This document shows positions 36,810 through 48,163 of a DNA stretch of 64,000 nucleotides, one piece after another. Position numbers and translations under genes: made by a program. This DNA comes from Cryptomeria japonica (lineage: Eukaryota > Streptophyta > Pinopsida > Cupressales > Cupressaceae), in contig NC_081415.1 of NCBI RefSeq assembly GCF_030272615.1, positions 374,995,392 to 375,059,391 on the forward strand. Reading direction: 5' to 3'. The notes under the pieces are model-generated. The model saw nothing but the letters and a program-made list of their open reading frames with translations. It ran no database searches and was not told where the DNA came from. Position 1 is the first letter of the stretch. Each line of letters opens with the position of its first letter.

Positions 36810-38109
36810 ATGGTATCAGCTCCAATAATACAAGAAGTTGAGGTTCCTGAGGATATGAGAGATGAATTTGTGAGAATCAGAGAATTGTTTGCACCATTAA
36901 AAGTTCCAGTCACATATACTGGCAGGCAACAAGTAGATGATTCAAAGACTGATTCAAACGAGTATGAATGGGGTCCTGACTATCTTTCAGATACATTCGC
37001 TACAGAAACTCCAGAAGAATCTAGTGGTGTCATAGATGATACTCAAGAGCTGATGTGCATAAAACTAGAGAGGGAAATACAAGAAATTAGACAAAAGAGG
37101 CAAGCAAATTATGAACAAGCATTGAAAGAAAGAACAATACCAGAAAGCTTCTCATCTATGTATCCTTATCCTAAAAAAGAACAAATCAGTTATAGCACTA
37201 CATAGGAAGAGTTAGAAGCTACAGAACAAGAACCAGTTATCAGTCCAAAAGAAGCTGAATGGAGTAGATGACAAAAAATTCACAGAAACAATGAGATCAT
37301 GTCAACAGGTGTGTCAGATACAAATGACAAATGAACTACAATATGAAGGAATTTGTAGCATTAAAAATGTTAGTATTGATACCATACATATGCTTACTAA
37401 ATCACCTGAAAGAGACTTGGAAACTTCATCCGATAACTCTGATGATTTTGATGACTCTGATCACAGTCCTATTCATGATGATACCCACTCATCCTCAAAT
37501 TCTGAATCATCTGATACAAACAATGAAAAATTGCCTACTAGTCTTATTGTTGTTAAACCACGACATGACGTCCAGTCTAGCATAGTAAATGATGTTACAA
37601 GTATGTCTATTGGATTAGATCGATTAAATATAAACGTGAACCTTAATAATCATGATCTGACTCTTCCTGGTCTCGAGACACTTACGCAAGGTATCATTCT
37701 GAAACTCGACTTTTCAATCCACAGCTGTGATAACAATACCGTGAATGCTCTTGAACCTATCCAAAATTTGTCCTTAATACATCCTGAATTGATTGACTGT
37801 ACTTTAAAAAATCAACCCATGGATATACCTACTTTTGCCAATGACTATACATTATCCTATTATCTCAATGCAGTCAAACCTATTAACTCTTCCACCAGTG
37901 AATGGAGTGAAAATATGACTGAAGAGGATATCAAGTATCTTAGTCACAAAAACAAGAAAAATAAAAATAAAAGATCTGATGGCGAAAACCATATAGTGGC
38001 GGTGTCAGAATCTAAAAAAGAGAAAATAAAGGACGTACCTAAAGGTGAAAACCTCTTTGAGGCACCTGAAGGTGAGATACTTGGTATACTGCCCAGTCAT
38101 TTTCAATAG
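36810..38109 (+). pseudogene. Acidic protease-RT linker of element C
   Basis: Two adjoining frames (36810-37205 and 37291-38109) rich in Asp, Glu, Ser and Thr, with a predicted coiled coil (IKLEREIQEIRQKRQANYEQ) and a serine/aspartate-rich run (DNSDDFDDSDHSP). No enzyme motif. Position corresponds to the poorly conserved segment before RT in Tat elements. The frame changes twice. Confidence 0.55.
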
Positions 38110-39489
38110 CGGTCTTCCATATTGATCGAGCCAACTCAGCCAGTGAATATTGGGAATCAAGAGACACCACAAATTATTCACGTATCTCAATCACTATCAA
38201 CAGAGGAATTGAAGGTTTTCACTTAGCTATTTTTAGAGAAGAAAATAAATTTTGCATGGACGTACTTTGATATGCCAGGCTTGGATCCTGATCTCATTAT
38301 GCACCATCTCTCAATCACACTAGGAGGAAAACCAGTTAAACAAAAACTTAGTAAGATGCACCCGCATGTCGCACTATTGGTCAAAGCTGAACTAGAGAAA
38401 CTACTCAAAGATGGATTTATCAGAGCAATAGATTATGCTGAATGGATTTCCAACATAGTACCTATGTCAAAGGTAGATAAATCTATCAGAGTTTGTACAG
38501 ATTTTAGAGATCTCAATAAAGCATGTCCAAAAGATGACTTTCCATTACCAAATATTGATATGATAGTCGACATGACAGCTGGGCATGAGATGTACTCACT
38601 AATGGATGGATTTTCTAACTACAATCAGATTAAAATCACTCTCGGAGATCAAGAAAAGACAACTTCCACCTGTGCATGGGGAACCTTTTGCTGGAATGTT
38701 ATGCCATTTGGGTTAAAGAACGCAGGAGTGACCTATCAAAGAGCAGTTACAACTATCTTTCATGACATGATGCATAAGAATATGGAAGATTATGTTGATG
38801 ACACCTTAGTGAAAACTATGAAAAAATCAACGCATATTCAAGAGTTAGGTCCTATACTTGACAGAATGGAAAAGTTCAAGCTCCGATTAAATCCAAAGAA
38901 GTGTGCATTCGGAGTGACATCTGGTAAACTACTTGGCTACATTATTTCAAAAAAAGGAATCGAAGTTGATCCTGAGAAAGTCCAAGCCATAATGGAAAGG
39001 CCGCCTCTAAAGAACATCGGTCAAATGAGAAGTCTACAGGGACGTCTCCAATCCATTAGAAGATTCATTTCTCAACTAGTAGAGAAGGCTCAACCTTTTA
39101 CAAAAGTATTGAGAAAAGGAATAATATACAACTGGGATCAGCAGTGTGAACAACATCTTCAGCAGATAAAAGAGTACCTATCAAATCCACTGATCTTAAT
39201 GCCACCTATTCAGGGTAAACCACTAATCTTATATATATCAGCAACTGATTCATCACTAGGGGCACTTCTGGCACAACAGGATGACAACAAAAAGGAAAGA
39301 GCTATTTATTACATCAGCAGAACATTGGTGTCTTATGAAATGAGCTACAGTATAATAGAAAAAGCATGCTTGGCATTAGTCTTTGCATCACAGAAACTGA
39401 GGCACTATATGCTAGCACATTCAGTCAAGTTGGTGGCCAAAATTGATCCACTCAAGTATCTTCTTAATAAAGCAACACTCATCGGATGA
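38110..39489 (+). pseudogene. Reverse transcriptase and gypsy RNase H of element C
   Basis: The long frame from 38272 begins MPGLDPDLIMHHLS, which continues upstream through stops as FAWTYFD. RT blocks: IRVCTDFRDLNKACPKDDFP, YSLMDGFSNYNQIKI, NVMPFGLKNAGVTYQRA and the catalytic YVDD (about residue 173). RNase H: PLILYISATDSSLGALLAQQ, RAIYYISRTLVSYEMSY, IEKACLALVFASQKLRHYM. An in-frame TGA at 39487, where Arg is expected, is the only break before the archaeal-type RNase H. Confidence 0.95.
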
Positions 39490-40251
39490 TTGGCAAAGTG
39501 GGTAATGATCCTTATAGATTTTGACATTGAATATGTGGAATGCAAAGCCATAAAAGGACAGGTAATTGCTGATCAACTTGTTGAATCTCCACTTGAGGAT
39601 ACTCAACCACTACATATTGAGTTCCTAGATGAATCAATAATGCATCTTACTCAACAACCCTGGAAGATGTTCTTTGATGGGTCCTTTACTCAAAATGGTT
39701 CAGGTGTTGGCATATTATTCATTACTCCTCAGAAGTACTCAATTCCCAAGTCTTATAAGATTCTATTCCCCTGCACAAACAATATTGTAGAATATGAAGC
39801 ATTGGTGAATGGAATAAAACTAGCCATTGAATGGAAGGTTGTTGAATTACATATTTATGGAGATTCTCAGTTGGTCATCAATCAAATCAACGATACATAT
39901 CAGACTCAAGATGATAAATTGATGCCATACAAGAGGATGGTAGATGATTTCAAGAAGTATTTTGCTTTTGTATCATTCCAACAAATTCCTAGATCAACAA
40001 ATAGAGTAGCAGATGCTATGGCTACCTTGGCATCTATACCTGAGCTACAGGAGTCCAATTTTCACTTTGATTTCCTGGTGGAAGAGTTATATTACCCTGC
40101 TTATGATTCTCCTGAAACCCAAATAGTCTGTTCTATTATTGGACACGACTCATCCCGATACAGCCACATCTATTCCTATCTATGTGATCAAATTATCCCT
40201 GAAAACCTTACTCATAACGAGAAAAGAAACCTAACTCGAAATGCTTCATGA
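39490..40251 (+). pseudogene. Archaeal-type RNase H (aRH) of element C
   Basis: Same frame as the gypsy RNase H. WKMFFDGSFTQNGSGVGIL gives the first Asp, NIVEYEALVNGIKLA the Glu, LHIYGDSQLVINQI the next Asp and STNRVADAMATLASIPEL the last Asp, so all four acidic residues remain. Here aRH lies between gRH and integrase, the usual Tat position, in contrast to element A. Confidence 0.93.
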
Positions 40252-40280
40252 TATGTTATCATAGCTAACGATTTATTTAG

Positions 40281-41409
40281 ATGAGGTTTGGATGGTATTT
40301 GCTTAGATGTCTAGAAATTGAAGAGTCTAAACGTGCATTATCGGAAGTCCATGAAGGTATTTGTGGATCTCATTCAAATGGTTTTACTTTAGCTCGAAAA
40401 CTATTACGGGTTGGCTACTATTGGCCAGATATGGAAAAAGACGCCATAAAATTTGCTAAGACTTGTGAGAAATGTCAACTTCATGGAAATCTCATACATG
40501 CCCTGGTGAGGGATCTCATACCATTCATTACACACTGGCCTTTTCAGCAATGGGCCTTTGATCTCATTGGTCAGATATATCAGGCATCATCCAATGGACA
40601 TAAATTCATCATAACGGCCACTGAGTATTTCACCAAGTGGGTAGAGGTGGTTCCACTCATCAAAGCAACTGGTAAACAAGTCACCTTATTCATCCTAAAC
40701 TATATAATTTGCAGGTATGGGATACCTTCGTCCATCGTGACTGATAATGGAGGACAGTTCAAGAATAAAGACCTGGATGAACTTTGTGAGAAATTCAAAA
40801 TAAAGCAACACTGGTCATCAGTATATTACCCTCAAGGTAATGGACAAGTTGAGGCATCTAATAAGAACCTATTAACTATCTTGCATAGAATAGTGAACAA
40901 ATCAGGGAAGGATTGGCATCTGCAGCTCAATCCTACACTATGGGCTTACAGAACAAGTATTAGAACACCTACTGGGGCTACACCTTTCTCTTTGGTGTAT
41001 GGGTATGAAGCAGTATTACTTATTGAAGTAGAAATACCATCTCTAAGAGTTTCGTTGCAAGGTCTTGTTACGGATGAAGATCATAGAATATCTAGATTGC
41101 AAGAACTCGAATTGCTGGATGAACGTCAGCAAGTGGCGTTTGATCATCTCAGAGTTTACCAAAAGAGAATGTCCAGAGGATATAACAAGAAGGTTAGACA
41201 AAGAGGATTTCAGGTTGGAGATCTAGTACTAAGAGAAAATCCAAAAAATCAACAATTTTGAGACAACAAAGGGAAGTTTGAACCCAACTGGCTGAGTCCC
41301 TATATTGTTACTATAGTCTTCAGCTTGGTGCCTATCAGCTCTCAACATCAGAAGGAGAACAGCTCCAAGAACTGATTAACACCATCCACCTGAAAAGATT
41401 CTTTACTTA
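40281..41409 (+). pseudogene. Integrase of element C
   Basis: Zinc-binding region VHEGICGSHSN ... CEKCQ is intact (H-H-C-C). Catalytic core: WAFDLIGQIYQASSNGHKF, SIVTDNGGQFKN and GNGQVEASNKN give Asp, Asp and Glu. The C-terminal part reads RQRGFQVGDLVLRENPK, then a TGA, NWLSPYIV and, after a frame change, QLSTSEG and INTIHLKRFF. The upstream end is frame-shifted relative to aRH (near 40250). Confidence 0.93.
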
Positions 41410-42889
41410 GCATTCTCTACTCCAACAAACTGTACAGCTGAAAAAGTCCTGAAAAAATCCTAAAAATTGGAAAAGTCTTGAAAAAAAATGGAAAAACCAT
41501 AAAATACAAAAAAAATAAAAAAATGTAAAAGAGAAAATGCCCTAGTGAAAACCTGGTAAACAGGCACCTTGGTAAAAAAAATAAATTTGATTCTCTGCCA
41601 AGCAGGTGAAAACCTGGTAAACAGGCGCCTCTTGTACTCAAGCGCTCCATCTATCAACGCAACGTTGGCATTTCCCGCTTTCATGCATATTTGCTTTCAC
41701 TTGTACATATTTTGCAGTCACTTTCGTGACACCTTGGTTCGTTGGAACCCACATGACTTGAAACTGATCAATGCCCTAGTCTTAGGAAAATCGACAGAGC
41801 ACATCCCATGTCCCAAGCAGTATCAAACAAGTCATTTTCCTATCAGTGAAAATCGGTCGTCCACTCCGAGTCAGTCATCTGTCTCCTGACTACTATAGAG
41901 TTTTTATCACTGAGTTAACAAGCAAAACAACATAACAAAAAATGATTACTAAACAGTTTGAGCTATGAATGAAAATTTTCTTTGTATGCTGTCTTTTATA
42001 TTGATTTTTGATTAATGTCCCTTTGAGTAACTTGAAGAAGTCTATTGTGACTAAGAGAAGCAAGGATTGGGGGCATAATATTTTCTTTGTTTTCTGCTTG
42101 TAGGAATGATCCCGATGATCTATAAACATATAAATTAGCCGGGTGTCTGTGATAAGAGCCTTCGCATTAAGGTGAAATCGCCTCACATACCTCGACTCCG
42201 CTTATTTGTATGCCATAGGGAGGTCCATATCATTTCTTTGTCTGTTTTGAGGGAATTTCTTTATGATGCAATTCGGGTCCCTGCGAAATCTATCCAAGGA
42301 TATGAACAAAAAAAGGGTCATTGTGGACAAGATAATTAATATTGCACATTGAAAAAGAAAGGAACTCTAACCTGCCTGTTGTGTTCATTATGCTCAATGA
42401 TGAATCTTAAGCATTTTAAATCCAGTGACTAGGTTTAGGTTGCATTTCGCATTTCATTTTGCATTTCATTTTGCATTTTGTGACTTTAGAGTGATTTTGG
42501 TGTAATAATAATGATCTCTTTATTTGCTGAATAAGAGCTGGAAGCATCATTATTTCTTACGCTAAGTGGTATATTTATCATTATTTCTCCAATTGAGTAC
42601 TTGTATTTTGAGATGATTAGCTGCATACATAAACATTTCAAATAGATTCATTCATTCATTTTATTATTAATCATTTGCATTCATTTTATTGCATAGAAAA
42701 CAAAAAAAAATTGCACTACTCATGTTCATTCATTTATTTGCATATGAAAAGAAACAAAAACATAGACATCCATAATCATTTGCAATACATACATTCATGC
42801 TGAAACATAAATGCATACATATAGAATAAAGCATATAAAAACATCTCATAACCAATTGACACAAGTACGATGAAGTCAAATCAGATCTC

Positions 42890-42957
<68 letters not shown>

Positions 42958-43083
42958 TCTCAAGTTTAAGAGTACAAAATGATGTCCAATGACATGTACA
43001 AACTCCCATCGAAGCAAGAATCATATAGGCTACAAAAATATGGGTGTGTCTACAAAAAATATCCCAGCTACAAAAAGAATCAT
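41410..43083 (+). other. Untranslated region after integrase in element C
   Basis: No convincing ORF. Two copies of GTGAAAACCTGGTAAACAGG (41545 and 41606) lie 61 bases apart; each has a CCTG...CAGG dyad. GCATTTCATTTT-type simple repeats occur at 42440-42480, and a TA microsatellite at 42891-42955. Confidence 0.6.
42891..42955. repeat. TA dinucleotide microsatellite
   Basis: Uninterrupted run of 65 alternating T and A bases. Confidence 0.98.
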
Positions 43084-44952
43084 CTAGCTGGCACCCTCTC
43101 CCTCATCGCCTGGTGGAGGAGGAGGAGCCTAATGCCCAGGATCCTGGTGCGGTGCTCGTGCTCCCTCCGATCTGGCCATATACTGCGAATAAGGTTGCAC
43201 CTGCTGTACAATAGGAACTACAACACTATACGCTGCTACGTAATAAGATGCCCTACTGCTCTGGAGAAGGACCTCCTATCGTAGAGACTCTATCTCTGCT
43301 CTAGACTCTTCTCTCAAAGCTGCAATCTGGCGATCATGCTCAGTCCTCACCTCGGCCAGCTGTCGGTCTCACTCTGCCAGCTGAGTCTGCGCCACTATCA
43401 ACTGTGACTACAGCTCTGCAAGGCGTGCTCTCATCGACCAACCCATGTCAGCCCCCTGCTCTCTCGCAGGCTCTCTGCCACCATCTCCACCACCATCTCC
43501 ACCTGTGTCAGCACCCTACTCTCTCGCAGGCTCTCCACTGCCATCTCCACCACCATCTCCACTTGTGGCTCCACCCTGCTCCTCTCATCACTAACGAACC
43601 TGCCTGAGAGCTGCTCGCTCCTCCTCTCCCCCACCCACCCTCACACCTACTCTCCCAAGGGATCCACCCTCACCCCTCTGCTATCCAATGTCGGCTTGCA
43701 CTCCGTTGCTGCTGGCACCAGGATCACCACTACCTCGTCATGGAGCCTCAGCCCTCTGTCCCTGACTCTGCCTCTGGCCCTGTCTCTGGCCCTGTCCCTA
43801 TGCTGGTGCAGGGACATCATCCTCAACATCCTCAATGTGAGGAGCCTACTCACCCAGATCTATCAAACATGGGAAAGGATGCTACTGAAAATAATCCCTG
43901 TACTGGGGCAATACCCCCGCATCTGCTATATCATCTAGGTAATCCCACCTCAAGCAGTGTAAACCTGTCAGCTCCTACATAGCCAAGGTGTAAGATAGCC
44001 TAGGTGCCCAACCCTGCCTCTCCTCGTTAGCATACCTAGCACATGTTGTAAACTCCTGTGAGATCCCCTGAGGCCGGCCATACTGCCTCATCACTCGTGA
44101 AATGTTGAATCGCTCCACAACAGTCTGCGATCTCGCAATCAGTGGGTGTGTGACAAACAAATCTCTCCACACTGCTCGCCAGTCATCCCATGGCTCTAAC
44201 CCTCTATATGGTCGCCATACGATAGCTATCAAGTCATCAAGCTATTGTCTCTAGAAGTCTGTCTTGCCCAGATGGGGCTGCGTGATATATCTAGCATATC
44301 TATAAATGATCGGTTGTCCTAGCTCCTTGTTGTCTGTCACTATCGACCGACACATGGGAAGGTGCTCCCAAGCCCACACCTGCAAAATATATACCCCAGC
44401 AGCCATGCTCTGCCCCTCTCTGTAAACAATCTCATGCATCTCTCAATACATGTGGGCTAGTAAACAAGAACCCCAGCCTAGTCTCTGAGGGGACTCTATC
44501 AATCGCTCGAGCATCCGGCCCCATCCGCTCTGAAAACCCTGCTACCCTTGGTCTGGCATCAAAAAGCACCTAATAAAACCTGCTAGGACACATGCCAGTG
44601 GATACCCCTCACTGTACCTGCTCATCAGTATATCCCAACTTATAGAACAAGTCAAGATATCAGGATCCCTGAATATGTTCCTCAGTGCCTGCAGTCTAGG
44701 TAACAATGCGGTATCATAGTCCACCTTATCCCCAGCAAAAGGGATACGAAGGATCCTGTACACATCCTTGGGAGTGATGGTCAACTCCCCAACTGGCAAA
44801 TGAAAGGTGTTATGCTCTGAATGAAATCGCTCTACCAACGCTGTGAGCATCCCGTGGTTCACACGGATATCAGGTAACCCCATTAGGTGGGTAAAGCCAC
44901 ACATATCAATATGGGCCTGCTCAACCTCAGACAAATCTCGAACTAAAGCCAT
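43084..44952 (-). pseudogene. Antisense plant-mobile-domain (PMD) gene carried by element C
   Basis: One reading frame of 623 codons, antisense to the element, from ATG at 44952 to a TAG at 43084. The N-terminal two thirds is a PMD: MALVRDLSEVEQAHIDMCGF, LVERFHSEHNTFHLPVGELT, KDVYRILRIPFAGD, then ILQVWAWEHLPMC. The C-terminal third is Gln/Arg-rich, carries two exact-period 60-bp (20-residue) Gly/Asp-rich repeats (43441-43560), a coiled coil (RQLAEVRTEHDRQIAALREE) and a Pro tail. The start lies in a CCCACCATGG context just after a splice acceptor. About 18 in-frame stops, mostly TAG at likely Gln codons, show it is dead here. PMD proteins act in the nucleus in transposon silencing or development; captured copies in gypsy elements have been reported. 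Confidence 0.85.
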
Positions 44953-44971
44953 GGTGGGTGGATATACACAT

Positions 44972-45462
44972 CTGAAGAGAACAGGAGGTAAGCAAACCTG
45001 CAACAATCCAACAATGAAACATCAAAAAACAGTCCAAATAATCCTACAAGAGAAGTTAAACATCACGCAAATCCAAATAAGTCAAATGCAAAACCAAAAT
45101 TTCATGTTTACACTTTCAAAAATGGTCACTATTTTTTGAACGACAAAACACAGTTAGAGAGCATCTCGTACAAGTCAGAAATGGCTCCCGTATGAGAAAA
45201 CGGCCTCAAACGACAAACTTTCATACCTCACACAACAAAATGGTCTTTTAACAGACCTATCGTACAACATGAGGGTAGCTCCCATATGACAATTATAATG
45301 GGTTTAAATGAGCAAACACAAAATGCTAGTTTCTCGTACGAGACAGGATCCTGTATCGCACGATAAACCGTGATACCCGACCCAAAAAACATGAAAAACA
45401 TGAAAAATGCATGAAAAAATTCGAAATTGGAAACATAAAGAGGCTAATGATCGATCACTTAC
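44972..45462 (-). other. Predicted 5' intron of the antisense PMD gene
   Basis: Donor CAACG|GTAAGTGATC at 45463/45462 and acceptor CTGTTCTCTTCAG| at 44972, both near consensus. The intron is 491 bases and the acceptor lies 20 bases before the PMD start codon. Prediction only; no transcript is available. Confidence 0.55.
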
Positions 45463-45590
45463 CGTTGGCTCGTAGTTTCGGGGTCGATTATGTCTTCTCT
45501 AGCACTCGAATCGATGCTGACAAGTAGGGACCACCATTTTTCTTCGCAGAAGGCTTTTTGAATTTTCAAACTTGGAGGGTTAAAATGAAT
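45463..45590 (-). other. Predicted 5' untranslated exon of the antisense PMD gene
   Basis: Stretch between the TATA box and the donor site, containing one short upstream ATG with an early stop. The transcription start near 45585 is assumed from TATA spacing. Confidence 0.4.
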
Positions 45591-45610
45591 TGAAAATGAC
45601 ACTTTCGTCC

Positions 45611-45620
45611 TATATATAGC
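45611..45620 (-). promoter_or_regulatory. TATA box of the antisense PMD gene
   Basis: GCTATATATA on the minus strand, in GGCTATATATAGGA context, about 150 bases before the predicted splice donor. It lies in the internal region of element C, not in its LTR, so the antisense gene seems to have its own promoter. Confidence 0.55.
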
Positions 45621-45629
45621 CTAAAACCT

Positions 45630-46719
45630 AATTTTTCAACTTGCTCCGATGGACACGAAAATTGTGCCCTTGGCTAATGTGCCTACTCTGATTCCATTTT
45701 CGGGATCGAAATTGAAATTCGAGATCATCTTGCTAGTCAATTTCACAATTTTGACCACTTAGCGCTTTTTTTCATCAAATGCTCATTTTTTTTCTTCAAA
45801 TTGCGCTCAATTTCAAACATTGAATCTTAATTCAATTTCATTCCACGCTCATCATTACAATCAACTCTATGCTCAATTTCTCATCAATCAATGCCGAAAT
45901 TTTTAGAAAAATCCTCAGAATCAATTTACGCTCAAATGACTACTCATCGCACAATTGCCTAAAATCAACTACCCTCGCTATCTTTCGATTTCGCTCCCGA
46001 GGGGGCATACTTGTGACCTTATGACTTCACATTCTTCAAAATGTCAAAAAAAATTTCAAATTTTCATCAAAAGTCGAGCAAAATCTTTTCAATTAAAATA
46101 AAATCAATTCTTATCGCTAAGGGGCATCTCAGCTTCATCGCTTCACATCAAATTGAGATCTCTCGATCATCTGAATCAATCAATCGCTAGGGGCATATCA
46201 GTTTCATCGCTCAAATCAAGCTGATATTTGTCTTTCATCTGAATTAATCTCTTAACATTAATCAGTTTCATCGCTTCAAATCAAACTGATTATTTGTTCA
46301 AATTCAATCAAAAGTTTAAAGAGTTTCTTTGATCACTCTAAATCTAAGCTGGTGTTCAGTATTCATTTCTTGATCAAGCTGGACAAGGTTTATTCTTCGC
46401 TCATCTTGTCTTGATCAATCAAGTTCAAGATCAATTTTTTTATCATCACTCACTGCATCTAAGTTCAATCAAGTTCTAGATTAGTAAGATCCGCTTCTTG
46501 ATCAATCAAGTTCAAGTTTGGTATCTTTGTTTTCTATCGTTCCTCAGTTCAATCAAGTTTGGGATCGGTATCGCTTTAATCAGACCTCCTTTAGCTTTGT
46601 CGCTTCGAATCAAGCCAAACACCTTGCTTTCATCTAGTTCGTGAACAATCAAGTTCAGAACTGACATCTCCTAGACATCACACATTCTTTGAACCAACGC
46701 GCTGCTCGCACATTAATTC
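45630..46719. repeat. Hairpin-module region before the 3' LTR of element C
   Basis: No ORF. Repeated modules combine a stem of changing sequence with a loop like CATCGCTTCAAATC: 46126-46159, 46195-46227 and 46260-46291 are clearest. Further short dyads (GACAAG...CTTGTC near 46381, AGTTC...GAACT near 46637) and many TCAATCAAGTT motifs follow to about 46660. Confidence 0.65.
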
Positions 46720-46732
46720 AAAGAGGGGCAAA
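46720..46732 (+). other. Polypurine tract of element C
   Basis: AAAGAGGGGCAAA immediately before the TG of the 3' LTR. Confidence 0.9.
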
Positions 46733-47898
46733 TGTAATACCCTAAAAATGGTCATCTAAACCATGGGCCCCTAATCTTGACAACATCACCAAGGTCCTAA
46801 CCAAAAGGCAATTAAATCAATCTTGAGCACATAATTAATTCTTTAATTATCAAATATCACATGGCAAAATCAACTACTCAACATTAATTAAATATTTATT
46901 TAATTAATTGAATCATTTCCAAGAATATCATTTTGATCAATTATCCCATTTTAATTTATTAAATATCTTTGCATATTTAATTAATTAATAAATTTGCCAT
47001 TCAATCATGCAAAAAAGAATTAATTTGCTACAAAAAGAAGAATTTATTACAAAACAAAGAGTTGAATCAAAAATAAATAAATAAAAGAATTGAATTAAGA
47101 GAGAAATCAAACTTGAGATATTATTTCTTTTTCTAAATTGAGAATTTGAAATCAGAAAAGCAATTAATTGAATTATTAATTATTCTCTTAATTTGGAACT
47201 CAAAGCTTTTAGAAAAGAAGTTCAGTTGCATTAAGAAGACTATTTTCTTGATTAAATTGAAGAATTATCTATTTTTATCACAAATGCATGGAATTGATTT
47301 ATTATTGTTTTCCAATGCAACTTGGACTTCAAATTTGAATGCATTTCAATTAAACTATAATTGGAATCTATCTCAAGGTTAACTCAACCTGATTTCTCAA
47401 TTATTTTCAATTAATCCTAAATTGAGCTTTTTCATCATCTCTCTGTAATTCTCTATAAATTCAGTCATCAGCTCTCATTCCAATTCACCCCAGAGATTTT
47501 TGAGAACACGCTTGGAGATTATGATCATGCTAATTTCGCTCTGGAGTCATTAATTGATTATTATTGCTTTTTTTAGATTACTTGCATCCATTTTACATTC
47601 ATTATTGCTTGCATCCATTGTTGCTTGAATTGGTTATTATTGCTTGAATTATTCATTATATCTTGCATCCATATAGCTTAATATCATATAGATTAAATCC
47701 TTCGTCTTGGTGTAGTCTAGTCACTGGTATTGCTTATAACAAACTAAGAGCAATCTTATACTCACATCATTTAGAAGGCAATGGGTCACTTTGCTATGGC
47801 TTATTTTTATTAATTATTGATTACTAACCATGCATATAATGACTTAATTGAAGTGTTGTGCTTGCAGCTACAGGTTCACTTTTTCACACACACACACA
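46733..47898 (+). repeat. 3' LTR of element C
   Basis: 1166 bp, nearly identical to 30185-31345. It ends in a CA repeat that merges with the TSD CATGT, so the last bases are assigned by the TSD. The CA run is longer than in the 5' LTR. Confidence 0.96.
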
Positions 47899-47903
47899 CA
47901 TGT

Positions 47904-48163
47904 TGTATACAGATAATCAATCTTTGTAGTATTTGAACAGTTAGAGTAAGTTGAATCAAAGACATATGAGATGGGTAGAGTTCTTGTAGAGATATACCTT
48001 TGTGTTGAAGCATAGAAATGGAAAGTCAGATAAATTTGTTGATGCATTGAGTAGAAGGGGAGACCTGCTAATAGAAATGAGAGTAGAGGTAATAGGTTTT
48101 GAGGAATTGAAGAACTTGTATGAGGATGACCCAGATTTTGCACAGCCTTGGAAAGCTTGTAAG
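47904..48163 (+). pseudogene. Chromovirus B RNase H, remainder
   Basis: Continues the RNase H broken by element C: LYTDNQSL just after the insertion, then NQRHMRWVEFL and FVLKHRNGKSDKFVDALSRR, the usual end of gypsy RNase H, followed by the linker FEELKNLYEDDPDFAQPW. Ends at the TSD of solo LTR D. Carries stops where Gln is expected. Confidence 0.9.

Larger units (their letters stand above)
30185..47898 (+). mobile_element. Element C: complete Tat-type Ty3/gypsy element with antisense PMD gene
   Basis: LTRs 30185-31345 and 46733-47898, perfect TSD CATGT (30180-30184 and 47899-47903), PBS, polypurine tract. Internal order: 2.2-kb leader, Gag, protease, G-patch, acidic linker, RT, gypsy RNase H, archaeal-type RNase H, integrase, then 5.3 kb of non-pol DNA holding an antisense plant-mobile-domain gene and hairpin repeats. 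By eye the LTRs differ at about 20 sites plus a CA-repeat length change (about 98 percent identical), making this the youngest large element here. Reading frames are long but carry several stops. Confidence 0.97.

Noticed and set aside
41417-41889. Short overlapping ORFs on both strands after integrase of C
   Set aside because: Low-complexity Phe/Leu or Lys readings from A/T-rich untranslated DNA.
42891-42955. Long TA run considered as origin or matrix-attachment signal
   Set aside because: A plain microsatellite, common in plant DNA; nothing around it supports a function.
43404-43982. Plus-strand open frames with His/Leu- or Ser/Leu-rich repeats
   Set aside because: They are the reverse of the Gly/Asp- and Gln/Arg-rich C-terminus of the antisense PMD frame, whose minus-strand reading is continuous with the PMD.
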